A stretch of 64,000 nucleotides of DNA. It comes from CAJXYS01 sp913063035 (GTDB lineage: Bacteria; Pseudomonadota; Alphaproteobacteria; Rhodobacterales; Rhodobacteraceae). Below the pieces are notes generated by a model. It saw only the letters and a program-made list of their open reading frames with translations, was not told where the DNA came from and did no database searches. The DNA is taken from positions 186,001 through 250,000 of the forward strand of contig NZ_JBOCEG010000005.1 in assembly GCF_050586465.1 (NCBI RefSeq). Reading direction: 5' to 3'. Positions 1 to 7,443 of this stretch are shown here, one piece after another. How positions within the stretch are numbered: the stretch's first letter is position 1; every line of letters starts with the position of its first letter. The position numbers and the translations under genes are program-made.

Positions 1-567
1 GGCGGCGAAGCCGATCGCGGCGGCGACCACGCCACCCAGAACCAGCGGCACGAACCCGCCGCCGCCGCCACCCCCGTTATCGGCGGGTGGCCTGGCGCCG
101 GAATCGCCGCCGCCGCCGGTGGCGGCCGGCCTGGCGTCCCCGGCGGGCGCCCTGGTGTCCGCGCCCGAGGCCTTGCCGGCCTCTGCCTTGGCCGGCTCGG
201 CGGTCTTGGCCGCGCCCGATCCCGTCCCGGCCTTGTCCCCGGCGTTCCCGGGCTTGTCCGGGGCCTTGGACGTCTTGGCCCCGGCGCTTCCCGGGGGCGC
301 GCCGGTGGCACCGGACGCTTTCGGGGTCTTTGGCACCGTCGATGTCTTTTCGGCTGTCTTGTCCGCCGCGGTCGCCGGTTTGGCCGGATCACTCTTGGCC
401 CGGGTGTCCGCACCCGTGGGCGTGGCCTTGCCCGAATCGGCGGCTGCCGGTTTCTGCGCCGGGGCGGTCCCGGGTTTCGGCGCGGTGTCCGGTGTGGTCT
501 TGTCCGGCGCGGTGTCGCCTGTCTTCGTCTTGCCCGTATTGCCTTTGGAAGAGGTCGGTCGTGCCAC
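1..567 (-). CDS. COG4223/mitofilin-like membrane protein, N-terminal part only
   Basis: The gene reads leftward and runs off the window, so only 189 N-terminal residues are visible. A GTG start at 567 is preceded by an AAAGGA ribosome site. The first 165 or so residues are low-complexity and rich in Lys, Ala, Pro, Thr and Gly; a short Gly run then leads into a hydrophobic segment (FVPLVLGGVVAAAIGFAA) reaching the window edge, probably a membrane anchor. In Rhodobacterales a mitofilin-like protein with a disordered N-terminus normally follows hemD, as here. Family assignment rests on this layout and composition, because the diagnostic C-terminal coiled coil is outside the window. A TonB-like linker protein is an alternative. 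Confidence 0.65.
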   Translation of the reverse strand, partial: MARPTSSKGNTGKTKTGDTAPDKTTPDTAPKPGTAPAQKPAAADSGKATPTGADTRAKSDPAKPATAADKTAEKTSTVPKTPKASGATGAPPGSAGAKTSKAPDKPGNAGDKAGTGSGAAKTAEPAKAEAGKASGADTRAPAGDARPAATGGGGDSGARPPADNGGGGGGGFVPLVLGGVVAAAIGFAA

Positions 568-659
568 GTCGGCGGTCCTTTCGGTCGGAATCGATGCAGG
601 CGAGCAGTCGAGGCAAGCTTAGAACAGCGGCCATACCGCCACAAGGCAACCGGTCTGCG

Positions 660-1370
660 TCATTTCCATCCAGCCAGGAGTTCCAGCATGGCCGCACCGT
701 CGGGCCGCGCCGCCGTTTCCGCCCGCGCGGCGAGATCGGCGGGCAGCGCCGCGCGGACGGCCGCGCTCAGGCAGACCGGGTGAACCCGGGTGCGGGCAGC
801 CGCGGGCACCGCTTCGCCAAAGAGATCCGCCGTACGCGGCGAGAAGAGCGGCGCCAGAACCGGACCCGCCCCGGAGAGCGCGGCCTCCGCACCAGCCGTG
901 AGCGGGCGGGCGACCTGCGCGTAGATCACGACGTCCTCGGCCGCCAAGCCGGCCGCGCGAAGACGTTCCACCAGCTGGCCGGCACGATGCCGCCCGCGAA
1001 GATGCAGGATCCGGCCGTCACGCGGGCCGTCGCGCGTCACGAGGGCCACGAGATCGTCGACGTCACCGGCGGCGGACCGGGCCGCAAGGCCCGCGTCCAC
1101 GGCCGCGGCGGCGGTACGGTCTCCGACGCAGAAGGCGGGACGCCCGGCCAACCCCCAGCGCGCCGTCGCCACCCGCACGCCGGATTCGGAGGTGAAGACC
1201 AGCGCGGCGGCACCGGCGACGTCCACATCCGCGACAACGGGCGCGATGTCCATGAGCGGCGACAGGACAATGTCGAAATGCCCCGGGCAGCGCGCCTCGA
1301 CCTCGGCCGCGAAGCGCGACGCCTGCGGCTCTGGGCGCGTGACGAGCAGGACGGGGCGCGGGTCGGGCAC
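660..1370 (-). CDS. hemD: Uroporphyrinogen-III synthase
   Basis: HemD closes and inverts ring D of hydroxymethylbilane to give uroporphyrinogen III, the branch point of heme, siroheme and corrinoid synthesis; it is cytosolic. The protein begins VPDPRPVLLVTRPE, the typical first strand and TRPE motif, and later shows a VFTSESGVRVA segment and a FSPRTADLF segment characteristic of the two-lobed fold. I chose the GTG at 1370 (236 aa); an ATG at 1454 would add 28 residues with no family character and would overlap tsaD on the other strand. No strong ribosome site is visible. The expected partner hemC is not in the window; the next gene downstream is the mitofilin-like protein. Confidence 0.85.
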   Translation of the reverse strand: MPDPRPVLLVTRPEPQASRFAAEVEARCPGHFDIVLSPLMDIAPVVADVDVAGAAALVFTSESGVRVATARWGLAGRPAFCVGDRTAAAAVDAGLAARSAAGDVDDLVALVTRDGPRDGRILHLRGRHRAGQLVERLRAAGLAAEDVVIYAQVARPLTAGAEAALSGAGPVLAPLFSPRTADLFGEAVPAAARTRVHPVCLSAAVRAALPADLAARAETAARPDGAAMLELLAGWK

Positions 1371-1375
1371 GGCAT

Positions 1376-1405
1376 CACCGGGATTGTCTGGACACGCTCC
1401 CGGTG
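1376..1405. promoter_or_regulatory. Perfect 8-bp inverted repeat between hemD and tsaD
   Basis: CACCGGGA at 1376-1383 is exactly repeated in inverted form as TCCCGGTG at 1398-1405, with a 14-nt spacer that itself contains TGTC-TG-GACA (1385-1394). It lies in the 71-bp gap between the two divergent starts, so it could be an operator acting on both genes. No regulator can be named from the sequence. Confidence 0.4.
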
Positions 1406-1441
1406 TTACCTGCCTCGGACCGCATTCACAACGGGGCGCGC

Positions 1442-2533
1442 ATGGCCCGGACACTCACCCTTCTCGGCCTGGAGAGCAGCTGCGACGAGACCGCGGCGGC
1501 CGTCGTGCGCCAGGCCGAGGGCGCCGCGCCCGAGATCCTGGCCTCGGTCGTCGAGGGCCAGGCGCAGCTGCATGCGGCCTTTGGCGGGGTCGTCCCCGAG
1601 ATCGCGGCCCGCGCCCATGCCGAGAAACTCGATCTCTGCGTCGAGGCCGCGCTGGCCGAGGCGGCTCTCGACCTGTCCGATCTCGACGCCATCGCCGTGA
1701 CCGCGGGGCCCGGCCTGATCGGCGGGGTGCTCGCCGGTGTCATGTGCGCCAAGGGCATCGCCGCCGGGGCCGGCCTGCCGCTGGTGGGCGTCAATCACCT
1801 GGCCGGGCATGCCCTGACGCCGCGGCTGACCGACGGCCTGGCCTTTCCCTACCTGATGCTGCTCGTCTCGGGCGGGCACGCGCAGTTCCTGATGGTCCGC
1901 GGCGCCGAGCGCTTCGCCCGGCTCGGCGGCACCATCGACGACGCGCCGGGCGAAGCCTTCGACAAGACGGCGAAGCTTCTCGGCCTGACGCAACCCGGCG
2001 GCCCCGCGGTCGAGGCCGCGGCCGCCACCGGCGACGCGGCGCGGTTTGCCTTCCCGCGCCCGCTGCTGGACCGGCCCGGCTGCGACCTGAGCTTCTCGGG
2101 CCTCAAGACCGCGCTGATGCGGGCCAGGGATGAGCTGGTCGCGGCGCAGGGCGGGCTGCATGAACAGGACCGGCGCGATCTCTGTGCGGGGTTCCAGGCC
2201 GCGGTCGCCGACGTGCTGACAGAGAAGACGCGCCGCGCGCTGGCCGCCACCGGCGACGACCGGCCCACCGCCTTCGCCGTGGCCGGGGGCGTCGCGGCCA
2301 ATGCCACGATCCGCGCCCGGCTCGAGGCCGTGGCCGCCGATCACGGGCTGCCCTTCGTCGCGCCGCCGCTCAGCCTGTGCACCGACAATGCCGCGATGAT
2401 CGCGTGGGCGGGGCTCGAACGCTTCCGGGCCGGTCAGCGCGACGGGTTCGACCTGACCGCGCGGCCCCGCTGGCCGCTCGACACCGCCGCGCCGGCGCTC
2501 GTGGGATCCGGCCGCAAGGGGGCCAAGGCATGA
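1442..2533 (+). CDS. tsaD: tRNA N6-adenosine threonylcarbamoyltransferase TsaD
   Basis: TsaD transfers the threonylcarbamoyl group from TC-AMP to A37 of ANN-decoding tRNAs (t6A), working with TsaB and TsaE. The 363-residue protein opens with MARTLTLLGLESSCDETAAA, the family N-terminus, and carries the HLAGH metal-binding motif near residue 119, an SGGHAQ segment and a GGVAAN segment in the C-terminal half, all typical of the ASKHA fold. The ATG at 1442 matches the family start; an upstream ATG at 1403 would add 13 unrelated residues. It is the first gene of an operon with gpsA, YciI and EVE genes that overlap by 1-4 bases each. Its partner tsaE lies about 10 kb away. Confidence 0.95.
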   Translation: MARTLTLLGLESSCDETAAAVVRQAEGAAPEILASVVEGQAQLHAAFGGVVPEIAARAHAEKLDLCVEAALAEAALDLSDLDAIAVTAGPGLIGGVLAGVMCAKGIAAGAGLPLVGVNHLAGHALTPRLTDGLAFPYLMLLVSGGHAQFLMVRGAERFARLGGTIDDAPGEAFDKTAKLLGLTQPGGPAVEAAAATGDAARFAFPRPLLDRPGCDLSFSGLKTALMRARDELVAAQGGLHEQDRRDLCAGFQAAVADVLTEKTRRALAATGDDRPTAFAVAGGVAANATIRARLEAVAADHGLPFVAPPLSLCTDNAAMIAWAGLERFRAGQRDGFDLTARPRWPLDTAAPALVGSGRKGAKA

Positions 2534-3498
2534 GCGGCGTCCTGGTCGCCGGCGCGGGCGCTTTCGGCACCGCGCTCGCCGTCACGCTCGCGGCCGAGGG
2601 GCGCGCCGTCCGGCTCTGGGCACGGAACGCCGCGCAGGTCGGCCGGATGATCGCGGACCGCGAAAACCGCCGGTCCCTGCCCGGGGTGACGCTGCCCGAG
2701 GCGCTGACCCCCGTCGCGGATCTTGCGCCGGCGCCCGGGCAGACGGTGCTGATCGCGGTGCCCGCGCAGAAGCTCCGCGCGTTTCTCGAGCGGAACGGAT
2801 CACGGCTGTCGGGCCAGCGGCTCGTCTCGTGTTGCAAGGGCGTGGAGCTCTCGACCGGGCTCCGGCCCAGCGAGGTGATCGCCGCCGCCCTGCCGGACGC
2901 CGAGACCGCGGTCCTGACCGGGCCGAGCTTCGCGGCGGACATCGCGCGGGGCAAGCCGACGGCGCTGACGCTCGCCGCGCGCGACGCGGCGACCGGCAGG
3001 CGCCTGCAGGCGGAGCTTTCGACCGAAACGGTGCGGCTTTACCGCACCACGGACCTGGCGGGGGCCGAGCTTGGCGGGGCGCTCAAGAACGTGATCGCCA
3101 TCGCCTGCGGCATCGCCATCGGGGCCGATCTGGGCGACAGCGCCCGCGCCGCGCTGATGACCCGGGGCTATGCCGAGATGGTGCGCCTGGCAACGGCCCT
3201 CGGCGCGGAGCCGGCCACGCTGGCCGGGCTTTCCGGGCTGGGTGACCTGGCGCTGACCTGCACCTCGCTCCAGTCCCGCAACTTCGCCTTCGGCCACGCG
3301 CTGGGCCAGGGCACGGCGTTCGACCCGGCCAAGACGGTCGAGGGCAAGGCCACCGCGCGGGCCGTGGCCGGGCTGGCGGCCGCGCGTGGCATCGACATGC
3401 CGATCACGACCATGGTATCCGCCGTCCTGGAAGAGAGCGTCACCATCGCCGAGGCCATGGATGCCCTGCTCGCCCGCCCGCTGAAGGAGGAAGACTGA
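2530..3498 (+). CDS. gpsA: NAD(P)H-dependent glycerol-3-phosphate dehydrogenase
   Basis: GpsA reduces dihydroxyacetone phosphate to sn-glycerol 3-phosphate, supplying the backbone of membrane phospholipids. The 322-residue protein has the Rossmann motif GAGAFGTA at residues 8-15, a CCKGVE segment, a GPSFA segment and the GALKNVIAIACG segment that holds the catalytic lysine. Its ATG overlaps the tsaD stop by four bases (ATGA), so translation is probably coupled. The tsaD-gpsA-YciI-EVE order is familiar from Rhodobacteraceae genomes and does not imply a shared pathway. Confidence 0.95.
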   Translation: MSGVLVAGAGAFGTALAVTLAAEGRAVRLWARNAAQVGRMIADRENRRSLPGVTLPEALTPVADLAPAPGQTVLIAVPAQKLRAFLERNGSRLSGQRLVSCCKGVELSTGLRPSEVIAAALPDAETAVLTGPSFAADIARGKPTALTLAARDAATGRRLQAELSTETVRLYRTTDLAGAELGGALKNVIAIACGIAIGADLGDSARAALMTRGYAEMVRLATALGAEPATLAGLSGLGDLALTCTSLQSRNFAFGHALGQGTAFDPAKTVEGKATARAVAGLAAARGIDMPITTMVSAVLEESVTIAEAMDALLARPLKEED

Positions 3499-3770
3499 TG
3501 CTCGTCGCCCTGACCGCCCGGGACAAGCCCGGCCACCTGTCGGTCCGCAAGGCCAACCGCGCGGCCCACCTCGCCTATGTCGAGGAAACCGGGGTCGTGG
3601 CACAGGCCGGGCCGCTGCTGGACACCGACGGCGAGATGTGCGGCTCGCTGGTGATCCTGGACGTCCCCGACATGGCGGCGGCCGAGGCCTGGGCGTCCGG
3701 CGATCCCTATGCCAGGGCCGGGCTGTTCGAGACGGTGTCCCTGGACACCTGGAAGAAGGTGATCGGCTGA
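3498..3770 (+). CDS. YciI family protein
   Basis: A 90-residue protein of the YciI-like fold (ferredoxin-like dimeric alpha/beta barrel family). It shows the usual features: an early RKANRAAHL segment, a GPLLDTDGEMCGSLVILD strand-turn-strand and a DPYARAGLF segment near the C-terminus. The family's biochemical role is largely unsettled; some members are dehydrochlorinases or oligomeric accessory domains. The start overlaps the gpsA stop by one base (TGATG), with a GGAGG ribosome site just upstream, so it is translated from the same operon. No specific substrate can be inferred. Confidence 0.9.
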   Translation: MLVALTARDKPGHLSVRKANRAAHLAYVEETGVVAQAGPLLDTDGEMCGSLVILDVPDMAAAEAWASGDPYARAGLFETVSLDTWKKVIG

Positions 3771-4183
3771 TGGCGTACTGGCTGTTCAAGTCAGAGCCCG
3801 CCACCTGGTCCTGGTCCGACCAGGTCGCCAGGGGCGCCGCGGGCGAGGAATGGGACGGTGTCCGGAACTACCAGGCCCGCAACATGATGCGCGAGATGCG
3901 CGTCGGGGACCGCGGGTTCTTCTATCACAGCCAGACCGAGAAGGCCGTCGTCGGCATCGTGGAGGTCATCGCCGAGGCGCATCCGGACTCGACCACCGAC
4001 GACCCGCGCTGGGAATGCGTCGACGTGAAGGCCGTCGAGGCGCTGCCGCGGCCCATCACGCTGGACGTGATCAAGGATGACCCGCGGTTGTCGGAGATGG
4101 TGCTGGTCAGGAATTCGCGCCTGTCGGTGCAGCCGGTGACCGCGGCCGAATGGAAGATCGTCTGCCAGCTTGGCGGACTCTAG
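3770..4183 (+). CDS. EVE domain-containing protein
   Basis: A 137-residue single-domain EVE protein. The family is PUA-like and related to readers of modified bases; bacterial stand-alone EVE proteins may bind modified nucleic acid, but their cellular role is not established. Visible landmarks are MAYWLFKSEP at the start, the segment WDGVRNYQARN, the MRVGDRGFFYHS strand, and a C-terminal MVLVRNSRLSVQPV strand, all classic for this family. The start overlaps the YciI stop by one base. Placement next to tsaD, a tRNA-modification gene, is conserved and suggests, without proving, an RNA-linked role. Confidence 0.93.
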   Translation: MAYWLFKSEPATWSWSDQVARGAAGEEWDGVRNYQARNMMREMRVGDRGFFYHSQTEKAVVGIVEVIAEAHPDSTTDDPRWECVDVKAVEALPRPITLDVIKDDPRLSEMVLVRNSRLSVQPVTAAEWKIVCQLGGL

Positions 4184-4191
4184 ATTTCCAG

Positions 4192-4230
4192 CATATCTTG
4201 CCGCATACTCTAACCAGACAACAAGATATG
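4192..4230. promoter_or_regulatory. Perfect 9-bp AT-rich inverted repeat before the DUF1761 gene
   Basis: CATATCTTG at 4192-4200 and CAAGATATG at 4222-4230 are exact inverted copies separated by 21 nt. The pair fills most of the 55-bp gap after the EVE gene and ends 8 bases before the next start codon. It is conspicuously AT-rich for this genome. It could be an operator, or an RNA hairpin near the ribosome site of the following gene. Confidence 0.45.
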
Positions 4231-4238
4231 GATCGTCT

Positions 4239-4622
4239 ATGGATCTTCTCCCGATAATCGCCAGTGCCGGCGCCGCGTGGCTCTTCGGGGCTGTCTGGTA
4301 CATGCTGATGGCCGGCCCCTGGATGCAGGCCACCGGCCTTTCGGACCGCGACGTGGATCGCAAGGATCCGCTGCCCTACCTGCTGAGCCTGATTTTCCTG
4401 ACGCTCGTCGCGGGGATGACGTCTTACGTCTTCGTGATTGCCGGCGTGGACAGCGTGAGCGAGGGGTTCTGGACGGGGCTGGGGCTGGGGCTCTTCGTCG
4501 GCGTGCCATGGATGGCCAGCAGCTACATGTTCGCCAAGCAGCCGATGCACCTGATGCTGATCGACGGCATCTACGCCATGATCGGCAACGCGATCATCGG
4601 GGTCGGGCTGACGCTGTTCTGA
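4239..4622 (+). CDS. DUF1761-type four-helix membrane protein
   Basis: A 127-residue integral membrane protein with four predicted helices, at about residues 5-27, 48-73, 82-104 and 110-127. The opening (MDLLPIIASAGAAWLFGAVW) and overall length match DUF1761 proteins, whose function is unknown. I chose the ATG at 4239; an earlier in-frame ATG at 4170 overlaps the EVE gene and adds a hydrophilic, family-atypical stretch through the inverted repeat. No good ribosome site is visible. The gene may be expressed independently of the upstream operon. Confidence 0.75.
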   Translation: MDLLPIIASAGAAWLFGAVWYMLMAGPWMQATGLSDRDVDRKDPLPYLLSLIFLTLVAGMTSYVFVIAGVDSVSEGFWTGLGLGLFVGVPWMASSYMFAKQPMHLMLIDGIYAMIGNAIIGVGLTLF

Positions 4623-4639
4623 TTCCGTCGGACGCATGG

Positions 4640-4671
4640 AAAAAGGAGGGCCCCGTCGCCGGAACCCTCCT
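4640..4671 (-). terminator. Intrinsic terminator for the minus strand (ahcY)
   Basis: Read on the minus strand, GGAGGG and CCCTCC (4645-4650 and 4665-4670, with an extra A-T pair at 4644/4671) form a stem followed directly by TTTTT. It lies about 170 bases downstream of the ahcY stop, between convergent genes. Confidence 0.6.
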
Positions 4672-4808
4672 CACCCCACGTGCTCCCATCGGGCACCACA
4701 CGCTCTTGAAAAGGTCCGGCCGTCCTGGCCTGCCCGACCTGTCTACGCGGACCGGGCGCGGCCGGCAACTCCGAAGCGTTTCGGATTTGAGGCAACTCCG
4801 CGCGATCC

Positions 4809-4832
4809 GGGGCCGGCCGGTCCGCCGGCCCC
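4809..4832 (-). terminator. Strong GC hairpin just after ahcY
   Basis: GGGGCCGGC at 4809-4817 pairs perfectly with GCCGGCCCC at 4824-4832 around a 6-nt loop. It starts about ten bases past the ahcY stop. There is no T-run, so it may slow polymerase or protect the 3' end rather than terminate alone. Confidence 0.4.
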
Positions 4833-4841
4833 GCCGGCCTG

Positions 4842-6233
4842 TCAGTAGCGGTAATGCTCGGGCTTGTAGGGCCCGTCGACCGAGACGCCGATGTAATCCG
4901 CCTGATCGGGGGCGAGCTCGGTCAGCCTGGCCCCGATTTTCCGAAGGTGCAGGGTCGCGACCTTCTCGTCGAGATGCTTCGGCAGGACGTAGACCTCGTT
5001 GCCGTACTGGTCGCCCTTGGTGAAGAGTTCGATCTGCGCCAGCACTTGGTTGGTGAAGGAGGCGCTCATCACGAAGGAGGGGTGGCCCGTGGCGTTGCCG
5101 AGGTTCAGCAGCCGCCCCTCGGACAGCAGGATGATCCGGTTGCCCGAGGGCATCTCGATCATGTCCACCTGGTCCTTGATGTTCGTCCACTTGTGGTTCT
5201 TCAGGGACGCGACCTGGATCTCGTTGTCGAAGTGGCCGATATTGCCCACGATCGCCATGTCCTTCATCGCGCGCATGTGCTCGATGCGGATCACGTCCTT
5301 GTTGCCCGTCGTGGTGATGAAGATGTCCGCGCTGTCCACGGCATCCTCCAGCGTCACCACCTCGAAGCCGTCCATCGCCGCCTGCAGCGCGCAGATCGGG
5401 TCGATCTCGGTCACCTTCACCCGCGCGCCCGCGCCGCGCAGGCTCGCCGCCGAGCCCTTGCCGACGTCGCCATAGCCGCAGACCACCGCCGTCTTGCCCG
5501 CCATCATCGTGTCGGTCGCGCGGCGGATACCGTCCACGAGGCTCTCCTTGCAGCCGTACTTGTTGTCGAATTTCGACTTGGTCACGCTGTCGTTCACGTT
5601 GATCGCCGGGAACGGCAGGTGGCCCTTCTCCATCATCTTGTAGAGCCGGTTCACGCCGGTCGTCGTCTCCTCGGTGACGCCGCGGATCGCGTGGCGCTGC
5701 TTGACGAACCAGCCGGGGCTCTCGGCGAGGCGCTTGCGGATCTGGGCAAACAGCGCCTCTTCCTCTTCGGACTCGGGCCGGGCGATCAGGTCTTCCTCGC
5801 CTTCCTCGACCCGCGCGCCGATCAGGATGTAGAGCGTCGCGTCGCCACCGTCGTCGAGGATCATGTTCGCGCCGTCGGCGAACTGGAAGATCCGGTCGCA
5901 GTAGTCCCAGTATTCCGCCAGCGTCTCGCCCTTCACCGCGAAGACCGGCACGCCGGACTCGGCGATCGCCGCGGCCGCGTGGTCCTGCGTCGAGAAGATG
6001 TTGCACGACGCCCAGCGCACCTCGGCGCCCAGCGCCACGAGCGTCTCGATCAGGACCGCCGTCTGGATCGTCATGTGAAGCGACCCCGCGATCCGCGCCC
6101 CCTTCAGAGGCTGCGACGCGCCGTATTCCTCGCGCAGCGCCATCAGACCGGGCATCTCCGTCTCTGCAATGGCAATCTCCTTGCGGCCGTACTCGGCCAG
6201 GGAGAGATCCTTGACGATGTAATCCTTGGGCAT
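4842..6233 (-). CDS. ahcY: S-adenosylhomocysteine hydrolase
   Basis: AhcY reversibly cleaves S-adenosylhomocysteine to adenosine and homocysteine, relieving product inhibition of methyltransferases; it is a cytosolic NAD-bound tetramer. The 463-residue protein starts MPKDYIVKDLSLAEYGRKE, contains the segment AGSLHMTIQTA, the NAD-binding GYGDVGKGSA motif near the middle, and ends PYKPEHYRY, the family C-terminus. The ATG at 6233 is chosen because an ACGGAG ribosome site lies 6 bases upstream and the N-terminus then matches the family; ATGs at 6248 and 6296 lack one. In Rhodobacter capsulatus ahcY lies downstream of senC-regA-hvrA-hvrB; here it is also downstream of regA, but hvrA and hvrB are absent. 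Confidence 0.96.
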   Translation of the reverse strand: MPKDYIVKDLSLAEYGRKEIAIAETEMPGLMALREEYGASQPLKGARIAGSLHMTIQTAVLIETLVALGAEVRWASCNIFSTQDHAAAAIAESGVPVFAVKGETLAEYWDYCDRIFQFADGANMILDDGGDATLYILIGARVEEGEEDLIARPESEEEEALFAQIRKRLAESPGWFVKQRHAIRGVTEETTTGVNRLYKMMEKGHLPFPAINVNDSVTKSKFDNKYGCKESLVDGIRRATDTMMAGKTAVVCGYGDVGKGSAASLRGAGARVKVTEIDPICALQAAMDGFEVVTLEDAVDSADIFITTTGNKDVIRIEHMRAMKDMAIVGNIGHFDNEIQVASLKNHKWTNIKDQVDMIEMPSGNRIILLSEGRLLNLGNATGHPSFVMSASFTNQVLAQIELFTKGDQYGNEVYVLPKHLDEKVATLHLRKIGARLTELAPDQADYIGVSVDGPYKPEHYRY

Positions 6234-6258
6234 GGGGGGCTCCGTCATGCTGAAAACC

Positions 6259-6297
6259 GTTGACCGGCACTTAGCACCGCCGCCGCGTGCCGGCAAC
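6259..6297. promoter_or_regulatory. Eleven-pair hairpin with one bulge in the ahcY leader
   Basis: Read on the minus strand, GTTGCCGGCAC and GTGCCGGTCAAC pair over 11 base pairs with a single bulged base (arms 6287-6297 and 6259-6270) around a 16-nt loop. The structure ends about 26 bases before the chosen ahcY start. It does not match what I remember of the SAH or SAM riboswitch consensus. It could be a DNA-level operator or an unassigned RNA element. Confidence 0.4.
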
Positions 6298-6369
6298 TCG
6301 CCCCGTGCATTTACAGCGATGGCCAGAGCGGCTACCTCCGGATCGGACGCCCCGCGAACGGATCAGGAC

Positions 6370-6963
6370 ATGGCCAAGGAACCCCGCGCCTGGCAGCGCA
6401 TGCTCTCGGGCCGCCGGCTCGACCTGCTGGACCCGACACCGGTCGATATCGAGATCGAGGACATCGCCCATGGCCTGGCCTTCGTGGCGCGGTGGAACGG
6501 CCAGACCTTCGGCGACTTCCCCTATTCGGTCGCCGAGCATTCGCTGCTGGTCGAACAGATCCTCGGCCGGCTGCAGCCCAAGGCGCCGGTCAGGTGGCGG
6601 CTGGCGGCGCTCTTGCACGACGCCCCGGAATACGTGATCGGTGACATGATCTCACCCGTGAAAGCCGCCGTCGGTCCCGGCTACGGCGAGCTGGAGGCGC
6701 GCCTGGCCGCCGCCATCCACCTGCGTTTCGGCTTGCCGGCCACCTTGCCCGCGACGGTCAAGAAACAGATCAAGCGCGCCGACCGCATCTCCGCCTGGCT
6801 GGAAGCCACCCAGATCGCCGGGTTCAGCCAGGTCGAGGCGAACCGCTTCTTCGGCCGCCCGCGACCCGAACAGATCGAGGGTCTGCGGATCGCCCTGCGG
6901 CCCCCGGTCGAGGTGCGCGCCGCCTACACCGCGCGCCACGCCGCGCTCATCGCGGCGCTATGA
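6370..6963 (+). CDS. HD-domain phosphohydrolase (YfbR-like)
   Basis: A 197-residue HD-superfamily protein. Metal ligands are visible in YSVAEHSLLV, LLHDAPE (the HD pair) and RADRIS. The pattern resembles YfbR/YedJ-type 5'-deoxynucleotidases and related hydrolases, so a nucleotide-monophosphate phosphatase role is likely but the substrate is uncertain. I chose the ATG at 6370, which begins MAKEPRAWQRMLSGRRLDLL; ATGs at 6319 and 6226 add low-complexity residues across the ahcY leader. The gene is divergent from ahcY and overlaps the following GNAT gene by four bases. Confidence 0.85.
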   Translation: MAKEPRAWQRMLSGRRLDLLDPTPVDIEIEDIAHGLAFVARWNGQTFGDFPYSVAEHSLLVEQILGRLQPKAPVRWRLAALLHDAPEYVIGDMISPVKAAVGPGYGELEARLAAAIHLRFGLPATLPATVKKQIKRADRISAWLEATQIAGFSQVEANRFFGRPRPEQIEGLRIALRPPVEVRAAYTARHAALIAAL

Positions 6964-7433
6964 CCCGTGACATCCGTCCCGCCGGTCCCGCGGATCGCGA
7001 TGCGATGGCCGGCATCCTGAACCGGATCATCCGGGCCGGCGGTCTGACGGCCCGGACACGGCCGGTATCGGCAGAAGAGATCGGCGACTGGATGCGCACG
7101 GCCGGCGACAGGTCCGCCTGGCATGTCGTCGCGCGGGCCGATGGCGCGATACGGGGCGTCCAGTGGATCGCGCCCCATCCCGAGCTGCCGCCAGAGGCCT
7201 GTGACATCGCGACCTTCGTGTCGCTGGCCGAGCGGGGGCGGGGACTGGGAACCGCCCTCTTGCAAGTGACGCTCGAGGCCGCCCGCGAGCGCGATTACGG
7301 CTGGATCAACGCCTGTGTCCGCAGGGACAACGCCGGGGCACGCGCCTTTTACGGGTCGCGGGGCTTCGTGCACTGGCGGGACTGGCCGGACGCGCCGGTG
7401 GCCCCGCGCATCCTGATGCGCCGGGACCTGTAG
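6960..7433 (+). CDS. GNAT family N-acetyltransferase
   Basis: A 157-residue single GNAT domain. Acetyl-CoA binding motif A appears as ERGRGLGTALLQ near residues 91-102, followed by the NAGARAFYGSRGF segment typical of the C-terminal part of the fold. Substrate unknown; bialaphos-resistance/phosphinothricin-like members look similar. The start overlaps the HD gene stop in an ATGA arrangement, so the two are probably co-translated. It runs convergently into regA with only ten bases between stops. Confidence 0.88.
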   Translation: MTRDIRPAGPADRDAMAGILNRIIRAGGLTARTRPVSAEEIGDWMRTAGDRSAWHVVARADGAIRGVQWIAPHPELPPEACDIATFVSLAERGRGLGTALLQVTLEAARERDYGWINACVRRDNAGARAFYGSRGFVHWRDWPDAPVAPRILMRRDL

Positions 7434-7443
7434 CCGCCGGCGC

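Noticed and set aside
1371..1454. Longer hemD start at ATG 1454
   Set aside because: The extra 28 residues have no HemD character, and the start would overlap the divergent tsaD coding region.
3770..4183. EVE-domain gene as part of a modified-DNA defence system
   Set aside because: Its neighbours are conserved housekeeping genes with no nuclease or restriction partner, so a defence role is not supported.
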